From: JAIOQA01 sp035493675
GTDB taxonomy: Bacteria; Myxococcota_A; Polyangia; Haliangiales; Haliangiaceae
DNA length: 64,000 nucleotides
Direction: 5' to 3'
Assembly: GCA_035493675.1 (NCBI GenBank)
Contig: DATJIA010000436.1
Location: 14,406-78,405, forward strand
The notes under the pieces are model-generated. The model searched no databases. It was not told the DNA's origin and saw only the letters and a list, made by a program, of their open reading frames with translations. Numbering within the stretch: position 1 is the first letter of the stretch; each line of letters opens with the position of its first letter. Both the position numbers and the translations under genes were made by a program. Below, in pieces: positions 26,038 through 34,457 of this stretch.

Positions 26038-26808
26038 CTAGTCGCGGAAGACCGCGCGCAGCATCGGCAGGATCTCGTAGCGCATGCCGAGCTGCGTGTG
26101 CGCGGGGTCCTTCGCCTCGAACGCGCGGACGGCGGCTTCGTCGGCGGCGCGCAGCACGCCCAGGCCCCAGCCGCCGGCGGGATCGAGCACGGGCCCGAAG
26201 ACGATCGCGGCGCCGGCGTCGAGGTGACCGCGCCAGTACGCGCCGTGCGCGATCATCGCGGCGCGCTCGTCGGCGGTCATGTCCTGCAGGAAGGTCGGGC
26301 GCGGCGCGATCAGGCGCACGAAGAAGAAGCGATCGGCGCGCGGCGCGACGAACGCGGCGAGCCAATCGAGGATCGTCGGCCAGCCGTCGCCGTGATCGCG
26401 GCACGAGTCGCGGCGATCGGCGAAGCCGTCGTGGCGGAGCGTGACGCGCGTGCCGCCGTCGATCGCGTCGAGCGTGTACGAGACGGTCGTCGTGTTGCCG
26501 CCGTCCCACGGCGCGACCCAGGTGTGCACGAGCAGGCGCGGCGGATCGACGACGACGTACTCGCCCTCCACCGAGAACGGCGCGCCGTCCTTGCCGTGGC
26601 CCTCGCTGCGCCAGCGACCGCCGACGCGCAGATCGGCGGTGAACTTCGTGACCTGGTGGCGATCGGCGGAGCCCCACCAGCGCGTGATCTCTTCGGTGGT
26701 GAGCGCGCGGAAGACCCGCTCGGGCGGCGCCGCGATGTCGACGGTGGCGAGGATCGTGCCGGCGTCGAGATCGGCGATCGATCGCGCGGCGCGCAGGGCG
26801 GCGGTCAT
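26038..26808 (-). CDS. SRPBCC (AHSA1-type) and YciI-like fusion protein
   Basis: 256 residues from ATG 26808. Residues about 15-150 are an AHSA1/SRPBCC lipid-binding-type fold (VDIAAPPERVFRALTTEEIT, WWGSADRHQVTKF, LLVHTWVAPWDGGNTTTVSY). Residues about 165-256 resemble the YciI-like ferredoxin-fold domain (FFFVRLIAPRPTFLQDMTAD, WRGHLDAGAAIVFGPV). The fusion of the two is unusual but both halves appear intact. The start overlaps the stop of the ArsR regulator gene by 4 bp (ATGA), so it is translationally coupled and presumably under that regulator. Ligand or reaction unknown. Confidence 0.85.
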   Translation of the reverse strand: MTAALRAARSIADLDAGTILATVDIAAPPERVFRALTTEEITRWWGSADRHQVTKFTADLRVGGRWRSEGHGKDGAPFSVEGEYVVVDPPRLLVHTWVAPWDGGNTTTVSYTLDAIDGGTRVTLRHDGFADRRDSCRDHGDGWPTILDWLAAFVAPRADRFFFVRLIAPRPTFLQDMTADERAAMIAHGAYWRGHLDAGAAIVFGPVLDPAGGWGLGVLRAADEAAVRAFEAKDPAHTQLGMRYEILPMLRAVFRD

Positions 26809-27125
26809 GGCTCCTCCAGGAGACGCTTGAGGTTGTCGAGGCTGTTCTGCCAGAACGATCGGTAACCTTCCAGCCACCCGATTGCGGTCTGCAGGGGTGC
26901 GGGGTGCAATTCGTAGACGCGCTCGCGTCCGACACGTTGCTCGCGGACCAGACGCGACGCGCGCAAGATGCGGAGATGCTTCGAGATCGCGGGGCGCGTC
27001 GACGAGAAACCGGCGGCGAGCTCGTTGACCGGAGCGGGCCCGGCGCGCAGGCGATCGAGGATCGCACGACGAGTCGGATCGGCGATCGCGCGGAAGACGT
27101 CTTCATCGGCGCGGGCGCGATGCAT
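26805..27125 (-). CDS. ArsR family transcriptional regulator
   Basis: 106 residues from ATG 27125; an alternative ATG lies at 27143. Winged-helix core: VFRAIADPTRRAILDRLRAG, VNELAAGFSSTRPAISKHLR recognition helix, and LVREQRVGRERVYELHPAPL wing. It lacks the Cys metal-binding motif of ArsR/SmtB sensors, as is usual for ArsR proteins encoded with SRPBCC partners. It presumably represses its own two-gene operon through the nearby TTACCTAT repeats. Confidence 0.92.
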   Translation of the reverse strand: MHRARADEDVFRAIADPTRRAILDRLRAGPAPVNELAAGFSSTRPAISKHLRILRASRLVREQRVGRERVYELHPAPLQTAIGWLEGYRSFWQNSLDNLKRLLEEP

Positions 27126-27132
27126 TGATTGG

Positions 27133-27151
27133 TTACCTATCATTTACCTAT
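27133..27151 (-). promoter_or_regulatory. Putative ArsR operator (two TTACCTAT repeats)
   Basis: TTACCTAT occurs at 27133-27140 and 27144-27151, exactly 11 bp apart (one helical turn), just upstream of the ArsR start at 27125. The AT-rich repeats stand out from the GC-rich surroundings and are well placed for autoregulation. The divergent zinc-ribbon gene at 27212 could share the site. Confidence 0.45.
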
Positions 27152-27211
27152 TGCGAGAGTCAAGCGCCGAAAAGTTGCCCGCGCGCGCGGGCGGCGCGAG
27201 CGTCGGAGGTG

Positions 27212-27691
27212 ATGAACTACGTCCATTGCACCGCGTGCGGTCGTGCGTACGACGCCGCCAAGCGACGCCGGTGTCCGACCTGCGTGAGCGGCGTCGAGGA
27301 CGAGGTCGCCGACGCCGCCGCGCAGCTCGCGCGCGCGCTCGCCCGCGCATCGCCCGACGAGCTCGACGCGCTGGTCGCGCGCATCGGCGAGACGATCCCC
27401 GCGCCCGCGCCGCGGCCCTCGGCCGAAGGCTCCGGACCTCATGTGCTGCCGAGCGCCGATCAGTGGGCCGCGGTCGTGCTCGGCGCGGTCGGCGGCGCCG
27501 TCGCCGAGGAGCGCGGCACCGCGCTCGCGACGATCGAGACGCCGAAGCCGCCCGCGGCGCCCGCGACGCCGCCGTCCGTGCGCGCGATGGTGACCGCGCT
27601 CGTCACCGCCGTCGCGGTGCCCGCGCGCGCCGCGATCCGCCGCCGCGCCTCCGCGTTCGCCGCGCGCGCGCGTGCGATGATGCGCGCGTGA
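27212..27691 (+). CDS. Zinc-ribbon protein with Ala-rich tail
   Basis: 159 residues from ATG 27212, preceded by an excellent ribosome site GGAGGTG at 27205-27211. The N-terminus HCTACGRAYDAAKRRRCPTC has two CxxC pairs typical of a small zinc ribbon. The rest is Ala/Pro-rich and low in complexity, with a hydrophobic Ala/Val segment (about 125-145) that may enter the membrane. No known function. Its stop overlaps the start of the GIDE-domain gene (GTGA), so the two are translated together. Confidence 0.65.
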   Translation: MNYVHCTACGRAYDAAKRRRCPTCVSGVEDEVADAAAQLARALARASPDELDALVARIGETIPAPAPRPSAEGSGPHVLPSADQWAAVVLGAVGGAVAEERGTALATIETPKPPAAPATPPSVRAMVTALVTAVAVPARAAIRRRASAFAARARAMMRA

Positions 27692-28314
27692 CGATCACGC
27701 CCGCGGGGTACGTCGTGATCGCGGTCGCCGCGCTGGCGATCGTGCTCGCGATCGCGTGGTTCGTCGGCGAGCGGCGCATCAAGCGCACGATCGCGTCGGC
27801 GCCGCATCGCGCGATCGCGGCGCTGTCCGACGGCGCGGTCGCGCGCGTCGCCGGCAAGGTCGTGCTCGCCAGCGCCGAGACGATCCGCGCGCCGCTCAGC
27901 GGCCGCGCGTGCGTCTTCTACGAGATCCGCGTGCAGGAGTGGATGCAGCAGACGCACGGCTACTGGCGCGAGACCGTGCACGAGCTGCGCGGCGTGCCGT
28001 TCACCCTCGAGGACGACAGCGGCCGCGTGCAGATCGATCCCGCGGGCGCCCGCGCCGAGCTCGAGACCGACAAGAGCACGCGCTCGGGGCCGATGGACGA
28101 CGCGACGCCCGTCGAAGAGGCGTTCCTCGAGCGCCATCACCTCTCGAGCAAGGGCTTCTTCGCGAACAAGCAGATCCGCTACCGCGAGTGCGCCGTCGAG
28201 GTCGGCGACACGATCGCGGTCACCGGCACCGCCGCGCGCGAGGGCGACGCGCTCTGCATCGCGGGGACGCAAAGTCTGCCGCTCCTGATCGAAGACGAGC
28301 CGATCAGAGCTTGA
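27688..28314 (+). CDS. GIDE-domain membrane protein
   Basis: 208 residues from GTG 27688. An N-terminal membrane segment (VVIAVAALAIVLAIAWFVG) is followed by a GIDE-type domain. This is the fold found in mitochondrial MULAN/GIDE E3 ligases and many bacterial proteins: GKVVLASAETIRAPLSGRAC, then FYEIRVQEW, then FTLEDDSGRVQIDPAGA. The bacterial members lack a RING domain and have no proven activity. It is coupled to the zinc-ribbon gene by a 4-bp overlap and overlaps the convergent peroxiredoxin gene by 11 bp. Confidence 0.75.
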   Translation: MTITPAGYVVIAVAALAIVLAIAWFVGERRIKRTIASAPHRAIAALSDGAVARVAGKVVLASAETIRAPLSGRACVFYEIRVQEWMQQTHGYWRETVHELRGVPFTLEDDSGRVQIDPAGARAELETDKSTRSGPMDDATPVEEAFLERHHLSSKGFFANKQIRYRECAVEVGDTIAVTGTAAREGDALCIAGTQSLPLLIEDEPIRA

Positions 28315-28777
28315 GCATGCACGCGTCGGCGCTCGAGACCTCGAGCTTGCCGGGCTGCTCCATGTCGATCGACTTCAGGACGCCGTCCTCGAAGACCATC
28401 ATGCCGCGGCGCGCGCGGAGGCCCATGCCGGGGATCGTGACCTCGATGCCGAGCGCCTTGGAGAGCTCGCCCGCGCCGTCGGCGAGCATCGTGATGTTGT
28501 CGCCCGCGCCCTGATCCTTCGCCCACGCCATCATCACGAACGCGTCGTTGACCGAGAGGCACGCGATCAGATCGACGCCCTTGCCCTGGATCTCGTTCGC
28601 GCGCTGGATGAAGCCGGGCAAGTGCTTCTGCGAGCACGTCGGCGTGAACGCGCCGGGCAACGAGAACACGACGGCCTTCTTGCCGGCGAACAGCTGCGCG
28701 ACATCCACCTCTTCGGCGGTCGACGCGTTGGTCTTCTTGATCTTGATGGACGGGATCTTCTGGCCGGGTTCGATCAT
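28304..28777 (-). CDS. Peroxiredoxin (Prx5/redoxin type)
   Basis: 157 residues, full length for the family. The peroxidatic Cys lies in FSLPGAFTPTCSQKHLPGF at about residue 48, with the conserved Thr/Pro around it. The NDAFVMMAWAKDQ and MLADGAGELSKALG segments are characteristic of Prx5. It reduces hydrogen peroxide and alkyl hydroperoxides in the cytoplasm. A second Cys near the C-terminus (ADACMLKL) could be resolving, as in atypical 2-Cys Prx5. A regulator is not visible nearby. Confidence 0.93.
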   Translation of the reverse strand: MIEPGQKIPSIKIKKTNASTAEEVDVAQLFAGKKAVVFSLPGAFTPTCSQKHLPGFIQRANEIQGKGVDLIACLSVNDAFVMMAWAKDQGAGDNITMLADGAGELSKALGIEVTIPGMGLRARRGMMVFEDGVLKSIDMEQPGKLEVSSADACMLKL

Positions 28778-28786
28778 CCGCGCAAT

Positions 28787-29605
28787 CTAGCGCAGGAGCG
28801 CCCAGTTGGTGCGCTCGCCGGCGGCGCGGAATCCGCATCGCTCCATGTTCGAGAGGGAGGGGTTCTTCTCGCCCTCCTGCGGCGCGCTGGTCTCGGTCGC
28901 GATCGTCGAGCAGCCCTGCGCGATCGCGTCGGCGATCCGGCGCGACATCAGCGCGCCCTGCGCGCCGCGCCCGCGATAGGGCGCGAGCGTGCCGCCGAGC
29001 CCGAGCCACGCGGTGCGATCGCGCTCGTCGCAGCGGAGCATGCCGCCGCCGATCAGCGTGTCGCCGTCGAACGCGCCGTACGCGCGCCAGCGCCGGCGCC
29101 CGACCAGCGCCTCGACCATCGGCGCGAGCGCGGGCGGGATGCCGTGCGCGGCGCACAAGATCTGCGCGAGCGGCGCGGCGTGCGCGCGATCGAGCTCGCG
29201 GATCGCGAAGCCGGTCTCGATCATCGGCGGCGCCTCGCGGCCGCGCACGACCTTCGTCCACGCGCGCCGGCGCGCCGGCGCGAAGCCTCGCGTGCCGAGC
29301 CAGTCCGCGAGCGACCGCGGCCGCGCCGCCGCCGAGATCTGGATCCACGGATCGTGCACGCCGGCGGCGGTGAAGCACACGATCACTTCATCGATCAGCG
29401 CGTCGGTCGCCGGCTCGCCGTTGCCCACGCCGATCGCGCGGTTGAACAGCGGCGTCGGCAACGACGGCGCGAGCAGGATCGTCACGCCGTCGATCCGCTC
29501 GCTGCGCATCCCGAGCGCGGCCGGCGCCACGTCGATCAGATCGCGCCACGCCGCCGCCTCGATCTCGTCGAGCGCCCAGATCTGCTCGGGACGCAGCTCC
29601 GCCAT
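28787..29605 (-). CDS. GNAT family acetyltransferase
   Basis: 272 residues from ATG 29605. The C-terminal half holds the GNAT fold with the acetyl-CoA loop LGLGGTLAPYRGRGAQGALM (Arg/Gly-X-Gly-X-Gly/Ala pattern), followed by IATETSAPQ and SLSNMERCGF. The N-terminal half is a degenerate GNAT-like repeat, giving a two-domain layout seen in several GNAT enzymes. Acceptor substrate unknown. It follows the peroxiredoxin gene on the same strand, 9 bp upstream of it, and may be co-transcribed. Confidence 0.85.
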   Translation of the reverse strand: MAELRPEQIWALDEIEAAAWRDLIDVAPAALGMRSERIDGVTILLAPSLPTPLFNRAIGVGNGEPATDALIDEVIVCFTAAGVHDPWIQISAAARPRSLADWLGTRGFAPARRRAWTKVVRGREAPPMIETGFAIRELDRAHAAPLAQILCAAHGIPPALAPMVEALVGRRRWRAYGAFDGDTLIGGGMLRCDERDRTAWLGLGGTLAPYRGRGAQGALMSRRIADAIAQGCSTIATETSAPQEGEKNPSLSNMERCGFRAAGERTNWALLR

Positions 29606-29655
29606 ACGACGGATACGAGTATCCCGCCGGGTCGGATCGGCGGGTCCGGCAGAAT

Positions 29656-30834
29656 CTAGAACGCGCTGCAGTCCTGGGTCGCGCCGGCCAGGATCGAGAC
29701 CGCGCGCGTGTTCGTGCCTCTCACGAACGCGGCGCCGTACGTCTGCCCACCGAGCCCGTACGTGATGATCGTGTAGGCGCGGCCGTCGGCGTGGGTCACG
29801 TCGACGCGGCGCACCGTGCCGCCATCGACCAACGCCCAGACCTCTTCGATCGCGCCGACCTGCGGCCGTTGCGCGCGGAGCGCCGCGACGATCTCGGGTT
29901 GCACCGCCGCCGCGACCCGGCTCGCCGACGAGTAGTTGATCGTCGTGCCGATCGTCAGCGACGCGTTCTGCACGTAGTCGTTCGCGGCGTGGCCGAACAC
30001 GCAGACCGCGGGATGGACGTTGCAGCCGTAGAGATCGCCGTCGTGGATCTCGGTCGCGACGTCGGTGGTCGCGCGCGCGAAGATCGCGCCGTACGAGTTG
30101 TCGCCCGCGCCGTACTCGAACGCGGTGAAGCGGCGCACCGCGGCGACGTCGACGAGCTGGTACTCGTCGATCTCGCCCTGATCGGCGGCGGCGAACGCGT
30201 CGGCCGGCGTCGTGACGTCGGTGTGCGTCGACGCGTGCAGCGCGCGGACGATCTGCTGGCCCTCGAGCGACGAGATCGTCGACGACGCGTGCAGGACGAC
30301 CGGGCCCGTGATCGTGAACTTCGCCGGATCGATGTCGTGGAAGGTGTCGCCGAACGCGCAGACCGGCGTGACCGTGCAGCCGGCGCACGCGTACGTCAGC
30401 TGGAACGATCCGTAGGTGGTCGTCTTGTAGCCCTTGACCAGCACGCGATAGCGGCCGGCGGCGACGTGCTTGTCGATCGACGAGAACATCGAGTCGCCGG
30501 CGTCGTCGTTGCGCGCGATGTAGCTGCCCCAGCCGCTTCCGGTGGCGCGATACAGGTACAGGACCGTGTCGACCGACGCGGCGTGCGCGGCGCGGCTGGT
30601 GTCGAACGAGAGATCCGCGTCGGCGGGGACGTCGAGCTCCCACGCGAGGTAGCGCGCCGACGACGACAGCGTGCCGGTGACCGTCGCGCCGCTCGCGATC
30701 GTGCCGAGGTCCGTCGGCGAGCGCTGCGAGTCGGCCTTGTCGAGATCGCCGGGGACGTCGTCCTCGGGGCCCTTGTCGGCGAGATCAGCGGCGCACGCAG
30801 CCAGGACGAAGATCGGGATCGAGAGCCAACGCAT
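29656..30834 (-). CDS. Lipoprotein with PPC-like domain, function unknown
   Basis: 392 residues from ATG 30834 (MRWLSIPIFVLAACAADLAD); the lipobox LAAC places it on a membrane. Residues about 40-130 look like a pre-peptidase C-terminal-type beta domain (GTIASGATVTGTLSSSARYL, SVDTVLYLYRATGSGWG). The rest contains repeated beta-strand segments and four Cys that could form disulfides (YACAGCTVTPVCAFG and LYGCNVHPAVCVFG). These two Cys-containing stretches look alike, suggesting an internal duplication. No catalytic motif is recognised. The start is about 95 bp from the broken HD gene. Confidence 0.65.
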   Translation of the reverse strand: MRWLSIPIFVLAACAADLADKGPEDDVPGDLDKADSQRSPTDLGTIASGATVTGTLSSSARYLAWELDVPADADLSFDTSRAAHAASVDTVLYLYRATGSGWGSYIARNDDAGDSMFSSIDKHVAAGRYRVLVKGYKTTTYGSFQLTYACAGCTVTPVCAFGDTFHDIDPAKFTITGPVVLHASSTISSLEGQQIVRALHASTHTDVTTPADAFAAADQGEIDEYQLVDVAAVRRFTAFEYGAGDNSYGAIFARATTDVATEIHDGDLYGCNVHPAVCVFGHAANDYVQNASLTIGTTINYSSASRVAAAVQPEIVAALRAQRPQVGAIEEVWALVDGGTVRRVDVTHADGRAYTIITYGLGGQTYGAAFVRGTNTRAVSILAGATQDCSAF

Positions 30835-30930
30835 GCGCGCGCTTTCAGCAAGCCGCGCGCCACCGCGCAACCGCGCGACACATAGATGATGCGCGTGTCG
30901 TCGCGCACGACACGGCAAGTCGATTGGCCA

Positions 30931-31442
<512 letters not shown>

Positions 31443-31446
<4 letters not shown>

Positions 31447-32156
31447 GGCCCGAATCTAACGCCTCTAGCTTCGATCGAGAGCCAGCACTCGCGCAGCTTC
31501 GATTCGTTGAGCGGGCCGGCGGCGCGCTCGAAGCCGGCCTCCGCCGCGAGATCGATCGCCGGCGTGATCGACACGCGCGCGCCGAGCGCGATCGGCACGC
31601 CCCACGCATCGCCGAACACGGCGAGCTCGCCGTCGACGCCGGTGCGCGCGTAGACCGAGACGCGCTCGCTCGCGTCGAACGAGAGCCACAGCGGCACGTT
31701 CACCCGCGCGCGATTGCCGCGATCGGTGTTGGCGAGCCCGAGCTGCAGGTACGGATCGGCGGTGATCGCGAAGCGACCGCGCGCGTAGCGCCCGAGCGCG
31801 CCGATCCGCACCGACGGCAGCCACGGATCCCAGCGGCGCGTGACCAGCCGCACGTGCGCGGCGAGGTCCGGCACGATCGCGTAGCGCGCATCGAGGCCCA
31901 GGTTCGAGTACGTTCGAGCGCAGCCGTGATCGATCCCGCCGAGACACACGCCGTCGCCGGCCTCGACGAGCGACAGCGCGTTGGCGCTGTGGATCACGCC
32001 GATCGTGAAGCGATCGGTCACGCCGTACCAGAGATCGGGCGCGATCGAGGTCGGCTCGAGCACCGCGTTGGTCGAGAGATCCATCTCGATCGTGAGCGCG
32101 CCCTCGAGCTCGCCGCGCGGCAAGGTCAAGAAGACGCCCAACCAGAGCGCGTGCAC
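31443..32156 (-). CDS. Probable exported beta-barrel-like protein
   Basis: 237 residues from GTG 32156 (MHALWLGVFLTLPRGELEGA); an internal ATG at 32084 is possible. A short hydrophobic N-terminus is followed by a protein of alternating beta-strands (DLWYGVTDRFTIGVIHSANA, GRFAITADPYLQLGLA, RVSVYARTGVDGELAVFGDA) similar to small outer-membrane barrels. Not recognised further. Its stop overlaps the HD gene start by 4 bp, and its start codon abuts the divergent deacetylase gene start within the hexamer GTGCAC. Confidence 0.6.
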
Positions 32157-32903
32157 GCGCGCACTCTACTACTGCTCGGCGCGCTCGCGCTCGCCGGCTG
32201 CCGCGATCCGCTCGCCGAGGTCGACAGCATCTACTCGACGACGCCGCAGTCGATCTACTGCGCCGCGAACATCGACACGGTCAGCGGCAACGATCTGCAG
32301 TCGGTCTTGTCCGGGCTCGAGCGCGCGAAGGAGCGCGGCGAGCAGATCCACCTGTACACGCACCGCATCGGCGTGACGATCCCGATCGACTTCCTCGAGC
32401 AGGTGCTCGCGCGCGCCAACGAGCTCGACCTGCCGTTCGTGACCTATCGCGAGCTCGCCGAGGGCAAGGTCACCGGCGCCGCCGTCGCGCTCGGCTTCGA
32501 CGATCAGTGGATCGACACCTGGTACGCGGCGCGCGACCTGCTGCGCGCGCACGGGGTCCACGCGACGTTCTTCGTGTCGCGGTTGTGGTCGTTCACCGAC
32601 CTCGGCAGGGAGGAGCTGCACGCGCTCGCCGCCGACGGCCACGACATCGAGGCGCACAGCGTGAACCACCTGAACGCGCCCGACGTCGTCGCGGACCGCG
32701 GCCTGCAGGCGTGGCTCGACGACGAGGTCGCGCCCTCGATCGACGGCCTGACCGACGACGGCTTCGACCCGCCGGTCGCGTTCGCCTACCCGTTCGGCGC
32801 GCGCACCGGCGAGACCGATCGTGCGCTGCTTCACCGGGTGCGCGTGATCCGATCGGTGTCGTTCTCGTTCGGCGCACCGGTCTCCGATCCCTGTCCCCGG
32901 TGA
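32151..32903 (+). CDS. NodB-like polysaccharide deacetylase lipoprotein
   Basis: 250 residues from GTG 32151 (MHARTLLLLGALALAGCRDP), a clear lipobox. NodB motifs: FDDQWIDTW (catalytic/metal Asp pair, about residue 115), HGVHATFFVSRLW, HDIEAHSVNHLNA (H-x3-H metal site), and FAYPFGARTGETD. The family removes N-acetyl or O-acetyl groups from polysaccharides such as peptidoglycan or chitin. The last conserved His-containing motif is not obvious before the stop at 32903, so the C-terminus may be short or divergent. Lipid anchoring places it at the envelope. Confidence 0.82.
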   Translation: MHARTLLLLGALALAGCRDPLAEVDSIYSTTPQSIYCAANIDTVSGNDLQSVLSGLERAKERGEQIHLYTHRIGVTIPIDFLEQVLARANELDLPFVTYRELAEGKVTGAAVALGFDDQWIDTWYAARDLLRAHGVHATFFVSRLWSFTDLGREELHALAADGHDIEAHSVNHLNAPDVVADRGLQAWLDDEVAPSIDGLTDDGFDPPVAFAYPFGARTGETDRALLHRVRVIRSVSFSFGAPVSDPCPR

Positions 32904-32915
32904 TACGGTACTCCG

Positions 32916-33803
32916 GTGCGCATGCGCTGCCTGGTGATCGCCGCCGTGATCGGCGCGGCGGTGCGCGCGCACGCGCAGCCCGCCGATCGGCTCGTGCTGC
33001 TCGATCCGCCGCACGCGCTCGAGAAGGCCGCGCACGATCAGCTCGGGCCCTATCGCATCGACGTCGTGATCGCGAAGGCCGACGGCAGCGACGCGAGCTC
33101 GATCGCAGGGCACTACCACGCGCGCGCGGTCGCGTGGCTCGACGGCGGCGCGCTGGTCGTCTACGACGCCGGCGACGGCGCGATCGCGACGCGTCCGGCG
33201 CCGACCCCGCTCGACGACGCCAACGCCGCCGGGCTCGCGCTCACGCTCAAGACCGTCCTGCGCACCCACTGGGACGAAGAGGACGCGGTCGCCAGCGCGA
33301 TGAAGCCGCCGCCGCTCGAGGTCGGCATCGTCGCCGGGCTGCGCCTCCACGGCTCGACCGCGGAGCCGCGGATCACGCTGGTCGCGGACGCGCCGGTCGG
33401 GCCCTTCGTGCTCGGCGTGCGCGGCTCGCTCGGCGACGGCGCGCCGGTGCACCAGGACGCCTTCACCGGGACCTGGAACGATCGCGCGCTCGGCGCGGTC
33501 GCGCTGTGGCCGTGGACCGCGGGCGAGATCGCGTTCCGCGCCGGCGCCGGCGCGTCGCTGCACTTCACCGACATCCACGGCGTGCTGCTCCCGGCGGGCG
33601 ACGCCGCGGACGGCGACGCGGTGAATTTCGGATTCGACGCCGAGGCCTCGGCGCTGTGGCGGCGCCCGCCGATCGCGTTCGGTGCCCGGGCCGCGACCAC
33701 GTGGGTGCCTTGGCGACAGCGGTACACGGTCACCGACGTCGCGGTCTTCGAGGTTTCGCACGTCGAGGCCGAGATCGGGGTGGTCGTGATCTTCGCGTTC
33801 TAG
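32916..33803 (+). CDS. Exported protein of unknown function
   Basis: 295 residues from GTG 32916 with signal peptide MRMRCLVIAAVIGAAVRAHA. The first part contains mixed alpha/beta segments (LVLLDPPHALEKAAHDQLG). From about residue 130 on, the strands alternate in an outer-membrane-barrel manner (VGIVAGLRLHGSTAEPRITL ... VTDVAVFEVSHVEAEIGVVV) and end in an aromatic residue. No family recognised. It lies 12 bp after the deacetylase gene and 24 bp before the ECF sigma gene, so the three may form one transcription unit; its stop codon lies within one copy of the TTCTAGAA repeat. Confidence 0.6.
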   Translation: MRMRCLVIAAVIGAAVRAHAQPADRLVLLDPPHALEKAAHDQLGPYRIDVVIAKADGSDASSIAGHYHARAVAWLDGGALVVYDAGDGAIATRPAPTPLDDANAAGLALTLKTVLRTHWDEEDAVASAMKPPPLEVGIVAGLRLHGSTAEPRITLVADAPVGPFVLGVRGSLGDGAPVHQDAFTGTWNDRALGAVALWPWTAGEIAFRAGAGASLHFTDIHGVLLPAGDAADGDAVNFGFDAEASALWRRPPIAFGARAATTWVPWRQRYTVTDVAVFEVSHVEAEIGVVVIFAF

Positions 33804-33828
33804 AACTTTTCTGCGACCTTCTAGAAGG
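33798..33828. promoter_or_regulatory. Paired TTCTAGAA palindromes before the ECF sigma gene
   Basis: TTCTAGAA occurs at 33798-33805 and 33819-33826. The second copy is extended to the 12-bp palindrome CCTTCTAGAAGG (33817-33828). The copies are 21 bp apart, two helical turns, which favours cooperative protein binding. The first overlaps the preceding stop codon and the second runs into the sigma factor GTG start. AT-rich palindromes are rare in this DNA. Confidence 0.45.
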
Positions 33829-34457
33829 TGGAGCCCACTGACCCTCCCGTGACCGCTCCTGCGCCGAGGACCGATCTCGATGCCGACCGCGCGCTCGCCG
33901 CGCGGGCCGCGTCGGGCGATCGCGCCGCGCAGCGCGAGGTGTTCGCGCGCACCAAGAACGCGGTCCACGCGGTCCTCTACCGCATCCTCGGATCGAACCG
34001 CGAGATGGAGGATCTCGCGCAAGATTCGTTCGTCTCGATCTTCCGCTCCATCCACGGCTTCCGTGGCGAGAGCTCGCTGACCACGTGGTGCTGCACGATC
34101 GCGACGCGCGTCGCGTGGGCGCACCTCGAGCGCGGCCGCCCGACGACGACCAACCTCGAGCTCGTGCCCGAGGTGCCCGACGGCGCGCCGGATGCGGCGC
34201 GCGTGATCGCGGCGCGCCTCGCGACCCAGCGCGTGTACGCCGCGCTCGACAAGCTGGATCCGCGCCTGCGCGTGACGTTCGCGCTGGCCGTGCTCGACGA
34301 GCGCCCGCTCGCCGAGGTCGCCGGGATGACCGGCGCCTCGGTGGTGGCGGTGAAGACGCGCCTGTGGCGCGCCCGCCGCGAGCTCGCCAAACGCGCCGCG
34401 AAGGATCCGGCGCTGAGCGACTACCTGGGGAACATCGATCGGGGAGGTGCGAGATGA
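33828..34457 (+). CDS. ECF-type RNA polymerase sigma factor
   Basis: 209 residues from GTG 33828. Sigma region 2 is visible (RILGSNREMEDLAQDSFVSI, FRGESSLTTWCCTIATRVAW), with the core-binding and -10-recognition residues. Region 4 follows (LDPRLRVTFALAVLDERPLA, VVAVKTRLWRARRELAKRA) with its helix-turn-helix. It directs RNA polymerase to a regulon that probably includes its own operon. The downstream FecR-domain gene overlaps by 4 bp (ATGA) and is the likely anti-sigma or signalling partner. Confidence 0.93.
   Translation: MEPTDPPVTAPAPRTDLDADRALAARAASGDRAAQREVFARTKNAVHAVLYRILGSNREMEDLAQDSFVSIFRSIHGFRGESSLTTWCCTIATRVAWAHLERGRPTTTNLELVPEVPDGAPDAARVIAARLATQRVYAALDKLDPRLRVTFALAVLDERPLAEVAGMTGASVVAVKTRLWRARRELAKRAAKDPALSDYLGNIDRGGAR

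Noticed and set aside
32904..32915. Possible frameshift between the deacetylase and the next gene, to explain the short NodB C-terminus
   Set aside because: The next gene has its own signal peptide and start, and no NodB motif is found in the other frames beyond the stop.
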